DNA from: BOG-908 sp964242595
Lineage (GTDB): Bacteria; Pseudomonadota; Alphaproteobacteria; Acetobacterales; Acetobacteraceae
Reading direction: 5' to 3'
Length of the DNA: 64,000 bases
NCBI GenBank assembly: GCA_964242595.1
Contig: CAXTBC010000009.1
Coordinates: forward strand, 1 to 64,000
Positions within the stretch are counted from its first letter, which is position 1. Each line of letters begins with the position of its first letter. Shown here piece by piece: positions 52,262 to 60,550 of the stretch. The notes beneath the pieces were generated by a model. It was not told the origin of the DNA, searched no databases, and saw only the letters and a program-made list of their open reading frames with translations. Position numbers and translations under genes: made by a program.

Positions 52262-52582
52262 AAAGGCCAGGGGCTCTGCCCCTGAGTGGCTGTTCGTAAA
52301 CGCGCCCTGGCGGCCATCCGGCGCGCTTTTCCTGTGCTCCGGTGCTCATGGCCCAGCGGCCACTCCGCTCCGGTGCTCGGAACACGCCAGCTCACCGGCC
52401 TGCCGTATTTTCAACTGCCACCAATACCAGTGGCCTGAGATATTGCGTAGAGGAAGGCTAGGGCTCTGTCCTGGCCTCTGCTAGGGACAAATCCGTAGAA
52501 CCTGCCTGTAAGAGCTTCTAAACAGATGGGGGTCTGGGGCCTCGAGGCCCCAGCGGGGTCCAGGGGCAGAGCCCCTGGTCTT
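52262..52582. repeat. Split or duplicated family B repeat (copy B9)
   Basis: A first fragment (AAAGGCCAGGGGCTCTGCCC at 52262) is followed by about 165 bp of unrelated DNA and then a fuller copy from 52455 to 52582 ending in the CAGGGGCAGAGCCCCTGG hairpin. It occupies the whole gap between the convergent RND and DUF1329 genes. Confidence 0.72.
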
Positions 52583-52587
52583 GCTGA

Positions 52588-54171
52588 CTACCGGTGCCCC
52601 ATCTGACGCAACGCATCAGCCGTAAAATCCCGCGGCGTCAGCGAGACCGCGTTGAACGTAGGACCTACAGCCTCCTGATTGTGCAGCCCCTGCGCCAGAT
52701 AACGGTGCTGGTAAAGATCCACGTACTCGTACCCGTCCGCCCCCAGCATCGGCACCTCTGGCGCCGCAACCGGGAACGCCATTGCAGTGCGCCACAGGTT
52801 GCCGTGCCCATCGTAACGGTCGGAGATCAGCGGCTGCCAGCTGTCCTCGTCCAGGTAGATCGTCCGCCGCGTGTAGATGTGCCTGAACTCCGGCTTCAGC
52901 TTGGCCTCCACCACCCACACGCGGTGCAGCTCGAAACGGATGTAGTCGGGGTTCAGGCACTCGCGGCCCACCAGGTCGCTGTAGCGCAGCGAGACGTCCT
53001 GCAGCCGGTTCGTGTTGTAGGGCACGTAGAGCTCGCGCCGCCCCACCAGTGTCCAGTCGTAACGGTCCAGCGCGCCGTTGAACAGGTCGTAGTCGTCGAC
53101 CGTCTCGAGCCCGTCGGTGTCGGTCAGCGGGGTGTCGTAGTCGATGTCCGGGGCGCGCCGCACACGCCGCTCACCCGGGTTGTAGCTCCACGCCTCGCGC
53201 ACCTGCTCGTAAGGGTTCTCGTGGTTGATCACCAGCGTCAGCGCACCGGCGTCGCGGGGCGGCGAGAGCACCTCCTGCCGGAACAGGCTGTCCCAATGGC
53301 GCGTGTTGCTGAAGCCGACTGTGTTGTAAGGCAGCATGATGTCCTCGTGCCACCGCTGCAGCGAGTAGTCGCCGGACGGCGTGGAGATCACGTTGGTGAC
53401 GTTGCGCACGATCTGTGTGCCGCGCCAGCGCAGGGCCGCGTCCCACATCGCCTCGGGCCCATCATGCGGGATCGGGAACGGCACGGACAGCGACGCGCCC
53501 TCCACGCCTTGGCCGCCATGCACCAGGTGTGCACGGCCCTCGTTGGCGATCGCGTTGTCGTAGACGAATTGCGGTGCCGCCGCGGTGCGGTGGGTGGGAT
53601 AGACGTCCACGTGGAAGCCGCGGATGGTCCGGATCATCGCCACCGTCCCGGGTGCCAGCCGGCCTGCGTAGCGATCCACGTTCTGCGCGGTGATCCTGAA
53701 CAGCGGCCGCTCGTCTGGAAAAGGGTCGGGGCGGAACCGCGCGGGCGCGGGGCCCGGGTGGCCCACCATCCCGCCGGTCCAGGCCGGGATCGTGCCGTCG
53801 TCGTTGCCGGCGCGTATGGCGCCCAGCGGCGTCAGGCCCGGTCCGGCCCCTTCGGCCTGGCTGCCGGTGTCCGGCAGCTTTATGCTGGCCATGGCCGGCA
53901 ACGGCGTCAGGGTGTGCGGCAGGGCGACGGCCACCGGGGTTTCCTCCGGTGCCTGCAGGTCGGCCATCGCCGGCTGAGCCGGGCTGGCCTCGGCCGCCTG
54001 CGCCACCGCGGCGTGGCGGTGCCGCTTGTGGTGTCGGTGCGCCGCAGGCGCCATACCGTCGGTCGCAACAGGCGCCGCCGAAGCGGCGGGCGCCTGCGCC
54101 GCGCCTAGTGACGCCGTCAGAACGATCTGGAGCGCTGCGAGCATCGTCGCAGCCAACAACTTGCGTTTCAT
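52588..54171 (-). CDS. DUF1329 protein with His/Ala-rich N-terminal extension
   Basis: 527 residues. A signal peptide (MKRKLLAATMLAALQIVLTA) is followed by an Ala/Pro-rich linker with the basic cluster HRHHKRHRH, then a complete DUF1329 domain: LTPLGAIRAGNDDGTIPAWT, NVDRYAGRLAPGTVAMIRTI, FHVDVYPTHRTAAAPQFVYD, WSYNPGERRVRRAPDIDYDT, FELHRVWVVEAKLK and RRTIYLDEDSWQ. The ATG at 54171 has GAGG 7 nt upstream; an in-frame TTG at 54183 is less likely. It is divergent from a second DUF1329 gene, which lacks the linker. The DUF1329 fold is thought to resemble lipoprotein carriers of the LolA/LolB type; a periplasmic carrier role is inferred. Confidence 0.88.
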   Translation of the reverse strand: MKRKLLAATMLAALQIVLTASLGAAQAPAASAAPVATDGMAPAAHRHHKRHRHAAVAQAAEASPAQPAMADLQAPEETPVAVALPHTLTPLPAMASIKLPDTGSQAEGAGPGLTPLGAIRAGNDDGTIPAWTGGMVGHPGPAPARFRPDPFPDERPLFRITAQNVDRYAGRLAPGTVAMIRTIRGFHVDVYPTHRTAAAPQFVYDNAIANEGRAHLVHGGQGVEGASLSVPFPIPHDGPEAMWDAALRWRGTQIVRNVTNVISTPSGDYSLQRWHEDIMLPYNTVGFSNTRHWDSLFRQEVLSPPRDAGALTLVINHENPYEQVREAWSYNPGERRVRRAPDIDYDTPLTDTDGLETVDDYDLFNGALDRYDWTLVGRRELYVPYNTNRLQDVSLRYSDLVGRECLNPDYIRFELHRVWVVEAKLKPEFRHIYTRRTIYLDEDSWQPLISDRYDGHGNLWRTAMAFPVAAPEVPMLGADGYEYVDLYQHRYLAQGLHNQEAVGPTFNAVSLTPRDFTADALRQMGHR

Positions 54172-54321
54172 GAAATACCTCAACGTTTCGTAAACGACAC
54201 TTAACTCTTATCACTTTTCCGTGTCCATGAGTTTCGGCGAAATTGGCATCAGCAAGGGTGGACACCCTAGGGCCGTGTTGCTTAAGTCAGGCAGCAGGCG
54301 TGAATCGCCGCAAACCAAGGG

Positions 54322-55686
54322 ATGGAAAACGTGCACATCACGACGAAGCAGAGGCTGCTTGCCGCCACCATGGTCGCAACCATGGTCGCAGCCGGACACG
54401 CGGCCGCACAGACGGCGGCCGACCTGGGCCATTCGCTTACCCCCATGGGCGCCACCAAGGCCGGCAACGCCGACGGCACCATCCCGGCCTGGACCGGCGG
54501 CCTGACGACGGCTACCCCGGGCTACGTCTCCGGCGGCGTCCGCAGGGACCCGTTCGCGTCCGAGAAGCCGCTCTTGCTCATCAACGCTCAGAACGTGGAC
54601 CGCTACGCCAGCAAGCTGGCCGAGGGCACGGTGGCGATGATCCGCACGCTGCCCGGCTACCACGTGGACGTCTACCCGACGCACCGCACCGCGGCCGCAC
54701 CGCAATTCATCTACACCAACGCCATTGCCAACGCCTCGCGCGCACACCTTTCCGCCGACGGGCAGGACGTGGTGGGCGCCGAACTCTCCGTCCCGTTCCC
54801 CATCCCTCATAACGGCAGCGAGGCCATCTGGAACCACATCCTGCGCTGGCGCGGCCTGCAGGTGCAGCGCACTACGGTCAACGCGGTCACCACCGCCTCG
54901 GGCGACTACTCGCTCACCCGCTGGCACGAGCAGATCATGCTCGCCTACAACACCCCGAAAATCGCCAACTCGGCCAAGTGGGACAGCCTGTTCTGGCAGG
55001 AAGTCGAAGCGCCACCGCGCATCGCCGGCCAGCTCACCCTGGTGATCAGCCACTCCGACCCGGCCGAGCAGCCGCGCGAAGCCTGGACCTACAACCCCGG
55101 CGAGCGCCGCGTGCGCCGCGCGCCCGAGATCAACTACGACACGCCTGTGACGAACACCGACGGCCTGGAGACGGTCGACGACTACGACATGTATAACGGC
55201 GCGATCGATCGCTACAACTGGAAGCTGGTTGGCAAGAAAGAAGTCTACATTCCTTACAACAACTACAAGATTCAGCAGCCCGGCGTGAAATACTCGGAAA
55301 TCATCAAGCCCGACGCGGTGAACCCCGACCTCATCCGATTCGAGCTGCACCGCGTGTGGGTGGTGGAAGCCACGCTGAAGCCCGGCTACCGGCACATTTA
55401 CGCGCGCCGAACCTTCTACATCGACGAGGATAGCTGGCAGGCCGCCGTGGCCGACCGTTACGACGCGCGCGGCCAGTTGTGGCGCACCGCGCTGGCTTTC
55501 GTCTCCGAGGCGCCCGAGACACCGCTCTGCGGCGCCGACGGCTACGAGTTCCTGGACCTGCAGGCGCACCGCTACCTGGTGCAGGGGTTGCACAGCGAGG
55601 AGGGCACGGCACCCACCTACTCCGGCACTGCGCTTACGCCTGACGACTTCACCGCCGACGCTCTGCGGCGCGCGGGCCGCCGCTAA
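54322..55686 (+). CDS. DUF1329 protein (paralogue without linker)
   Basis: 454 residues: signal peptide (RLLAATMVATMVAAGHAAAQ) and a DUF1329 domain beginning LTPMGATKAGNADGTIPAWT soon after cleavage. It shares nearly every block with the divergent paralogue (AAPQFIYTNAIAN, WTYNPGERRVRRAPEINYDT, DGLETVDDYDMYNGAIDRYN, FELHRVWVVEATLKPGYRHI). The start is ATG at 54322 or GTG at 54331; the latter has a better-spaced AAGGGA. The 150 bp between the two paralogues must hold both promoters. Confidence 0.9.
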   Translation: MENVHITTKQRLLAATMVATMVAAGHAAAQTAADLGHSLTPMGATKAGNADGTIPAWTGGLTTATPGYVSGGVRRDPFASEKPLLLINAQNVDRYASKLAEGTVAMIRTLPGYHVDVYPTHRTAAAPQFIYTNAIANASRAHLSADGQDVVGAELSVPFPIPHNGSEAIWNHILRWRGLQVQRTTVNAVTTASGDYSLTRWHEQIMLAYNTPKIANSAKWDSLFWQEVEAPPRIAGQLTLVISHSDPAEQPREAWTYNPGERRVRRAPEINYDTPVTNTDGLETVDDYDMYNGAIDRYNWKLVGKKEVYIPYNNYKIQQPGVKYSEIIKPDAVNPDLIRFELHRVWVVEATLKPGYRHIYARRTFYIDEDSWQAAVADRYDARGQLWRTALAFVSEAPETPLCGADGYEFLDLQAHRYLVQGLHSEEGTAPTYSGTALTPDDFTADALRRAGRR

Positions 55687-55746
55687 CCTGTCCGATCGTT
55701 CCGGATGCTCGCCATGGGCATCCGGGATAGTCGGTTTTGAGCCGTA

Positions 55747-55990
55747 GGCAAGCATGGAGCTCTGCCCCAAACCCCGCTGGGGCCTCGAGGCCCCAGACCC
55801 CCATTCGTAGAAAACTGATGAGGCAGGTTTTAACGACTTGTTTCTAGCGGTTCAGGCAGGGCCCTTAGGCCTTCTCAGGCCCTACCATATCACGTCCTGG
55901 GCACAACAACCTCTTTGCAACGATCCTAAACAGACGGGGGTCCGGGGCCTCGAGGCCCCGGCGGGGTTTGGGGCAGAGCCCCAAGCTTGC
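55747..55990. repeat. Family B repeat, two overlapping copies (copy B10)
   Basis: Two partial units face each other (AGCTCTGCCCCAAACCCCGC at the left, GGGGTTTGGGGCAGAGCCCC at the right) around a shared centre. It fills the 312 bp between the convergent DUF1329 and phosphotransferase genes; no gene seen. Confidence 0.75.
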
Positions 55991-55998
55991 TCACACAC

Positions 55999-57051
55999 TC
56001 AACTACCCCCCTGGGCAATCCTCCAGCTGATCGCCGCACACCCCCTGAACATGTCGCCATACAAATGCGCCCGCGCGTCGGCAGCGTTGCCCCGCCGCGA
56101 GCGGTCGTACACTCCCCACCCGATCGAGGCCGAACGGAACAGCGAAAACGCCAGGTAGAAGGGCCAATCCTGCGCCGGGAACTCCCGCCCTACCGCTTCG
56201 CAGTAGCGCGTCACCAGCGCCGTCTCGTCCGGCAGGCCGATCGCCGCCAGGTCTGCCCCGCCCAGCCCCTTGAACGGCCCGCCGCTCTGCGGCAGCCGGT
56301 AGAACGAGGCGAAGTAGGCCAAATCCGCCATAGGGTGGCCGATCGTCGCCAGCTCCCAGTCCAGGATCGCCAACAGGCGCGGCGCGTCGTGCGCGAACAT
56401 CAAATTGCCGAGCCGGTAGTCGCCATGGGCGATCACCCCTGGCTCGTCGGGTGGCAGGTGCGCCGGCAACCAGGCAATCAACGCCTCCATGTCGGCGTTC
56501 GGCTCCGGGTCCGAAGCCAGGTACTGCTTGGTCCAGCGGCCAATCTGGCGCGCGATGTAAGCATCCGGCCGGCCGAACCCCTCCAGCCCGGCCGCCCGCC
56601 AGTCCACACGGTGCAGCGCCGCCAGCCCATCGGCTGCGGCAAAGTAGTAGCCGGCCCGCTCGCCGTGCGGCACCACCTCCAGCCGCAGGTCGCTCAGCAC
56701 CTGGCCGTCGATGTAGTCCATCACGTAAAACGGCGTGCCGATCACGTCAGCGTCCTCGCACAGGATGCGAGCGGCGGGCACCGGCGCGCCGGTCGGGCCC
56801 AGCGCGCGCATCGCCGCGTACTCGCGCTCCACGGCGTGGGCGGACGGCAGGATCACGCCCGGCGGCTTCTTGCGCAACACGTAGCGACGGCCCGCCGCGT
56901 CCGTCATCAGGAAGGTGGGGTTGGATTGCCCGCCCTGGAACTGCAGCAGCGCCACCGGCAGGCTGATCTCGGGCAGCGCCGCTTGCAGGTAGGCCGCAAG
57001 CCGCGACTCGTCGAAACGGTGCTGCTCGCGCACCGCGATCATCTCGGTCAT
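55999..57051 (-). CDS. APH/choline-kinase-like phosphotransferase
   Basis: 350 residues of protein-kinase-like phosphotransferase fold: LQFQGGQSNPTFLM (glycine-rich loop), VLRKKPPGVILPSAHAVERE with the ATP-binding Lys, HGDYRLGNLMF with catalytic Asp and the metal-binding Asn, and ILDWELATIGHP with the second metal-binding Asp. It belongs to the group often encoded beside acyl-CoA dehydrogenases and SDRs in fatty-acid or terpenoid catabolism (ACAD10/11 N-domain-like). GAGGGATG precedes the ATG at 57051. It is transcribed after the TetR gene, 30 nt away. Confidence 0.88.
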   Translation of the reverse strand: MTEMIAVREQHRFDESRLAAYLQAALPEISLPVALLQFQGGQSNPTFLMTDAAGRRYVLRKKPPGVILPSAHAVEREYAAMRALGPTGAPVPAARILCEDADVIGTPFYVMDYIDGQVLSDLRLEVVPHGERAGYYFAAADGLAALHRVDWRAAGLEGFGRPDAYIARQIGRWTKQYLASDPEPNADMEALIAWLPAHLPPDEPGVIAHGDYRLGNLMFAHDAPRLLAILDWELATIGHPMADLAYFASFYRLPQSGGPFKGLGGADLAAIGLPDETALVTRYCEAVGREFPAQDWPFYLAFSLFRSASIGWGVYDRSRRGNAADARAHLYGDMFRGCAAISWRIAQGGS

Positions 57052-57081
57052 CGTTCATCCCTCAACACGCAGGTTTGCCCG

Positions 57082-57711
57082 TCAGAACGAAGCGCCCGCC
57101 GTCTGTTTGTAGCCGCGCAGCGCCGTTACCGCATAGGGCGTGAACAGCGCCTCCACCTGGCCGAAACCCCAGTTCAGGTGGTCCCGGGTGATCGTCTCCA
57201 CGCCCTGGCGGGAGCGCAGGTAGTCGATCCAGTAGCTCGCCACGATCCAAGCGTTCACCACCAGCCGGTCCAGCTCGCCCGGCGAGGCAGACAGGATGCC
57301 CGCGTCTACCAGCGTGCCCAGCGTCAGCCGCACCTGCGCCTGGCCGTGGTCGGTCAGCCGCGTGAGCCGCGGCCGCAGCGCCGGCGCCAGCCGGTAGATG
57401 CCGGCCGCGTAGAACAGCCGCCACTCCCACATCGTGTTGAACCAGCCGGCGAGGTATTGCCGGTGCGTCTGCGGCCGTGCGCGCAGGTCGTTGGCGGCAC
57501 TGCCCGCCTTGTCCAGCGCCGCCTCGAACCGCTCGAACAGCGCCACCACGATCTGTTCCTTGCGGCGGAAATGGTAGTGCAGGTTGCCTTCGCTGATCCC
57601 CACGCCGCTGGCGATCTCGGCGGTCGTCACCTCGGCCGGCCCGCGCTCGTTAAACAAAGTGCGGCAGGATTCCAGGATGCGGTCGCGCGTGGTTGGCTTC
57701 TGGTCGGTCAT
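57082..57711 (-). CDS. TetR family transcriptional regulator
   Basis: 209 residues. The N-terminal helix-turn-helix is TRDRILESCRTLFNERGPAE and TTAEIASGVGISEGNLHYHF, followed by the RRKEQIVVALF stretch of TetR proteins; the C-terminal 140 residues form the helical ligand/dimer domain. The ATG at 57711 has GAGGAA 7 nt upstream and starts the domain. It is divergent from the SDR-GMC operon and precedes the phosphotransferase gene, so it is likely to control one or both; the operator was not located because repeat A15 fills the divergent gap. Confidence 0.9.
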   Translation of the reverse strand: MTDQKPTTRDRILESCRTLFNERGPAEVTTAEIASGVGISEGNLHYHFRRKEQIVVALFERFEAALDKAGSAANDLRARPQTHRQYLAGWFNTMWEWRLFYAAGIYRLAPALRPRLTRLTDHGQAQVRLTLGTLVDAGILSASPGELDRLVVNAWIVASYWIDYLRSRQGVETITRDHLNWGFGQVEALFTPYAVTALRGYKQTAGASF

Positions 57712-57782
57712 CTGCTTCCTCGTGCCGCGTTGACACGTCTGGGGTGGCCGCCCGACAGTCGACGATAATGGCCCAGCAGGCA

Positions 57783-57899
57783 AAGCAAGCAAGAGTTCTT
57801 TTGAAAACGATCTAGCTGAAGTCGACAGCTAGCGCCCGAGGCGCGACCACTCAGCAAAAGTTTTTTGCTTTTTTTTTCAAAAAAGAAGGCCTTCCTTAT
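57783..57899. repeat. Family A repeat, degraded left arm, good right arm (copy A15)
   Basis: Lies in the 206 bp gap between the divergent TetR and SDR starts. The right arm (TTGCTTTTTTTTTCAAAAAA, then GAAGGCCTTCC) ends about 18 nt from the SDR ATG; the left arm has lost its poly-A part. Confidence 0.75.
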
Positions 57900-57917
57900 C
57901 TTACAAGGGCAATAAAA

Positions 57918-58721
57918 ATGGACGTCCAAGGCAAGACAATCGTCATCACCGGCGCAGGCAGCGGCATAGGCCGCGCGCTGGCCCAACTGTTCCACGCCGA
58001 AGGCGCCAGCCACATCGCCGTGGCCGACCTCAACGAAGCCGGCGCGCAAGAAACCGCGCAGATGGTGCGCGGCACCGCCTTCGCCTGCGACGTCACGCGC
58101 GAGGCCGACATCGCACGCGTCGTTGCCGAAACCGAGGCCCATGCCGGCCGGATCGACCTGTTCTGCAGCAACGCCGGCGTCATCACGCTTGATCCGGAGT
58201 TCGACAACGCCGCCTCGGCACCGGACACCGCCTGGGCGCGCGCCTGGGCCGTGCATGTGATGGCGCACGTCTACGCGGCACGCTCCGTGCTGCCGGGGAT
58301 GATGGAGCGCGGCTCGGGCTGGTTCCTCAACACGGTCTCGGCGGCCGGCCTGCTCAGCCAGATCGGCTCGGCCACCTACAGCACCACCAAGCACGCCGCC
58401 ATCGGCTTCGCAGAGAGCCTGGCCATCGCCGCCAAGGACCGCGGCGTCGGCGTCTCCGTGCTGTGCCCGCAGGGCGTGCGCACGCCCTTCGTGCAAAGCG
58501 GCGACTTCTTCGGCGGCGCGGACGTGGACGGCGTGCTCACCGCCGAGGAGGTGGCCGCCGCCGCGCTCGCCGGGCTGCGCGCCGGCAAGTTCCTCATCCT
58601 GCCCCACCCGGAGGTGGCCAACTACATGCGCGTGAAGGCCGAGACCTACGACCGCTGGGTGGGCGGCATGGCCAAGATGCGCCGCGGCGTGCGCGCGGCG
58701 AGGCAAGCCCGTGGCCTCTGA
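57918..58721 (+). CDS. SDR family NAD(P)-dependent dehydrogenase
   Basis: 267-residue classical SDR: TGAGSGIGRAL, CDVTRE, CSNAGVITL, catalytic Ser in NTVSAAG and YSTTK (YxxxK), followed by VSVLCPQGVRTPF. It oxidises or reduces an alcohol/ketone with NAD(P). AAGGG lies about 8 nt before the ATG. The stop overlaps the GMC oxidoreductase start by 11 nt, so both are translated from one message. The pairing with a GMC enzyme suggests successive oxidation of an alcohol (inference). Confidence 0.9.
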   Translation: MDVQGKTIVITGAGSGIGRALAQLFHAEGASHIAVADLNEAGAQETAQMVRGTAFACDVTREADIARVVAETEAHAGRIDLFCSNAGVITLDPEFDNAASAPDTAWARAWAVHVMAHVYAARSVLPGMMERGSGWFLNTVSAAGLLSQIGSATYSTTKHAAIGFAESLAIAAKDRGVGVSVLCPQGVRTPFVQSGDFFGGADVDGVLTAEEVAAAALAGLRAGKFLILPHPEVANYMRVKAETYDRWVGGMAKMRRGVRAARQARGL

Positions 58722-60324
58722 GTCGTTCGACTACGTCGTGGTCGGCGGCGGCCCCGCCGGCTGCGCGGTGGCCGCCCGGCTGGCCGAGGGCAGGCCGGAC
58801 CTCACCGTGGCGCTGATCGAACGTGGCCCGCCCAAGGGCGGCACCGCGTCCGACATCCCGCTCGGCATCGCCGTGCTCTCCGCCCGCAAGAACGCGGTGA
58901 ACTACGCCTACCGCACCGCCCCGCAGGCCGCACTCGGCGGCCGCAGCGGCTACCAGCCGCGGGGCAGGGGGATCGGCGGCAGCGCGCTGATCAACGCCAT
59001 GATCTACATCCGCGGCCAGGCCGAGGATTACGACGGCTGGGCGCGCGACGCCGGCGCGCAGGGCTGGGGCTGGTCCGATGTGCTGCCCTGCTTCAAGGCA
59101 GCCGAGCACAACGAACGCGGCGAGGACGCCTATCACGGCGTCGGCGGCCCGCTCAACATCGCCGACCTGCGCACCCCCAACCCGGTGGCCGCCGCCTTCG
59201 TGGACGCCGCCGTGCAGGCGGGCTTCCCGCGGAACCCGGACTTCAACGGCGCGCACCAGGAAGGCTTCGGCCCCTACCAGGTCAGCCAGAAGAACGGCGC
59301 GCGCTACGGCGCCGGCCGCGCCTATGTCGGCGACCGCCCGCGCGCCAACCTCACCGTCATGGCCGACGTCGAGGTCGCCCGCATCCTGTTCGAGGGCCGC
59401 CGCGCCACCGGCGTGCTGGTGCGCGCCGGCAAGTCCTCCGGCCCGGACCTCGCCGTGCACGCGCGCGCCGAGGTGATCGTCTCGGGCGGCGCCTTTGGCT
59501 CGCCGCAATTGCTTATGTGCTCCGGCGTCGGCCCCGCCGACCACCTGCGCGCGCACGGCATCGAGGTGGTCCACCACAGCCCGGACGTCGGCGCCAACCT
59601 GCAGGACCACGTGGACTACACCGTCAACCGCCGGGTGCGCAGCCGCCATCTGTTCGGCGGCAACGCCGGCATGTTGCCGGATCTGCTGCGCGGCTGGCGG
59701 GACTACAGGCGCGACGGCACCGGCCTGCTCACCTCCAACGTGGCCGAGGCCGGCGGCTTCTTCCGCAGCGCGCCGGACGTGGACCGGCCGGACATCCAGA
59801 TCCACTTCTGCACCGGCGTGGTGGACGACCACGGCCGCCGCCGCCACCCGTTCCGCGGCCTGGGCGTGCACACCTGCGTGCTGCGCCCGCACAGCCGCGG
59901 CACCGTCCGCCTGGCCAGCGCGGACATGCGCGACGACCCGGTGATCGACCCCAACTTCTTCGGCGACGAACGCGACATGCGGACGATGCTGCGCGGGCTG
60001 GAGGCCACTTTGCGCATCCTGGCCGCCCCGGCCATGCAGCCCTTCGCCGGCTCCCCGGTGCACCCGCCTGCCGAGGAAGCCGGCGAGGGCCTGATCCCCC
60101 GCATCCGCGCCCACGCCGACACCATCTACCACCCCGTGGGCACCTGCCGCATGGGCGGCGACGAGGACGCCGTGCTGGACCCGCTGCTGCGCGTCCGCGG
60201 CATCGAGTCGCTGCGCGTCGTGGACGCCTCCATCATGCCAACGCTGGTCAGCGGCAACACTGCGGCACCCGCCGCGATGATCGGCGAACGGGCGGCGCAG
60301 TTGATCCGGCAGAGCAATCACTAA
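58711..60324 (+). CDS. GMC family FAD-dependent oxidoreductase
   Basis: 537 residues. FDYVVVGGGPAGCAVAARLA is the N-terminal FAD-binding motif; RGRGIGGSALINAMIYIRGQ, then VIVSGGAFGSPQLLMCSGVG (GMC signature 2) and the C-terminal HPVGTCRMG with the catalytic His follow, ending at VVDASIMPTLVSGNTAAPAA. GMC enzymes such as choline dehydrogenase and long-chain alcohol dehydrogenases oxidise alcohols to aldehydes; the substrate here is not evident. The GTG start at 58711 has GAGG upstream and overlaps the SDR end by 11 nt. Confidence 0.92.
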   Translation: MASESFDYVVVGGGPAGCAVAARLAEGRPDLTVALIERGPPKGGTASDIPLGIAVLSARKNAVNYAYRTAPQAALGGRSGYQPRGRGIGGSALINAMIYIRGQAEDYDGWARDAGAQGWGWSDVLPCFKAAEHNERGEDAYHGVGGPLNIADLRTPNPVAAAFVDAAVQAGFPRNPDFNGAHQEGFGPYQVSQKNGARYGAGRAYVGDRPRANLTVMADVEVARILFEGRRATGVLVRAGKSSGPDLAVHARAEVIVSGGAFGSPQLLMCSGVGPADHLRAHGIEVVHHSPDVGANLQDHVDYTVNRRVRSRHLFGGNAGMLPDLLRGWRDYRRDGTGLLTSNVAEAGGFFRSAPDVDRPDIQIHFCTGVVDDHGRRRHPFRGLGVHTCVLRPHSRGTVRLASADMRDDPVIDPNFFGDERDMRTMLRGLEATLRILAAPAMQPFAGSPVHPPAEEAGEGLIPRIRAHADTIYHPVGTCRMGGDEDAVLDPLLRVRGIESLRVVDASIMPTLVSGNTAAPAAMIGERAAQLIRQSNH

Positions 60325-60325
60325 G

Positions 60326-60374
60326 GCAAGGCAAGCGGTTCTTTCTTGAAAAAAAGAACCAAAAAACTTTTGCT
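60326..60374. repeat. Family A repeat, left arm only (copy A16)
   Basis: Arm TTCTTTCTTGAAAAAAAGAA and its ACCAAAAAACTTTTG tail directly after the GMC gene stop; the right arm is missing. Confidence 0.8.
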
Positions 60375-60550
60375 CTGTTTGGCGCGCTTTGCTGAAACGG
60401 GTTGCTTCACCGCTAGCAACGGGTCTGTCGACGTTCAGGCGACAAGGTCCACTCCGCCGACTCGATGCACGTCTGCAATCAGGTTGTTGCGCCTCCGGTC
60501 CTATATGTTCGCTTCAACTCGGTGATTTCCCTGTATCCTAATACGCACCC

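Noticed and set aside
57062..57430. A separate 122-codon gene overlapping the TetR gene
   Set aside because: Out-of-frame shadow of the TetR C-terminal domain with no start signal.
58594..60321. A 575-codon open frame antisense to the GMC gene
   Set aside because: Ala/Gly/Val-rich shadow frame; the sense strand carries all GMC motifs.
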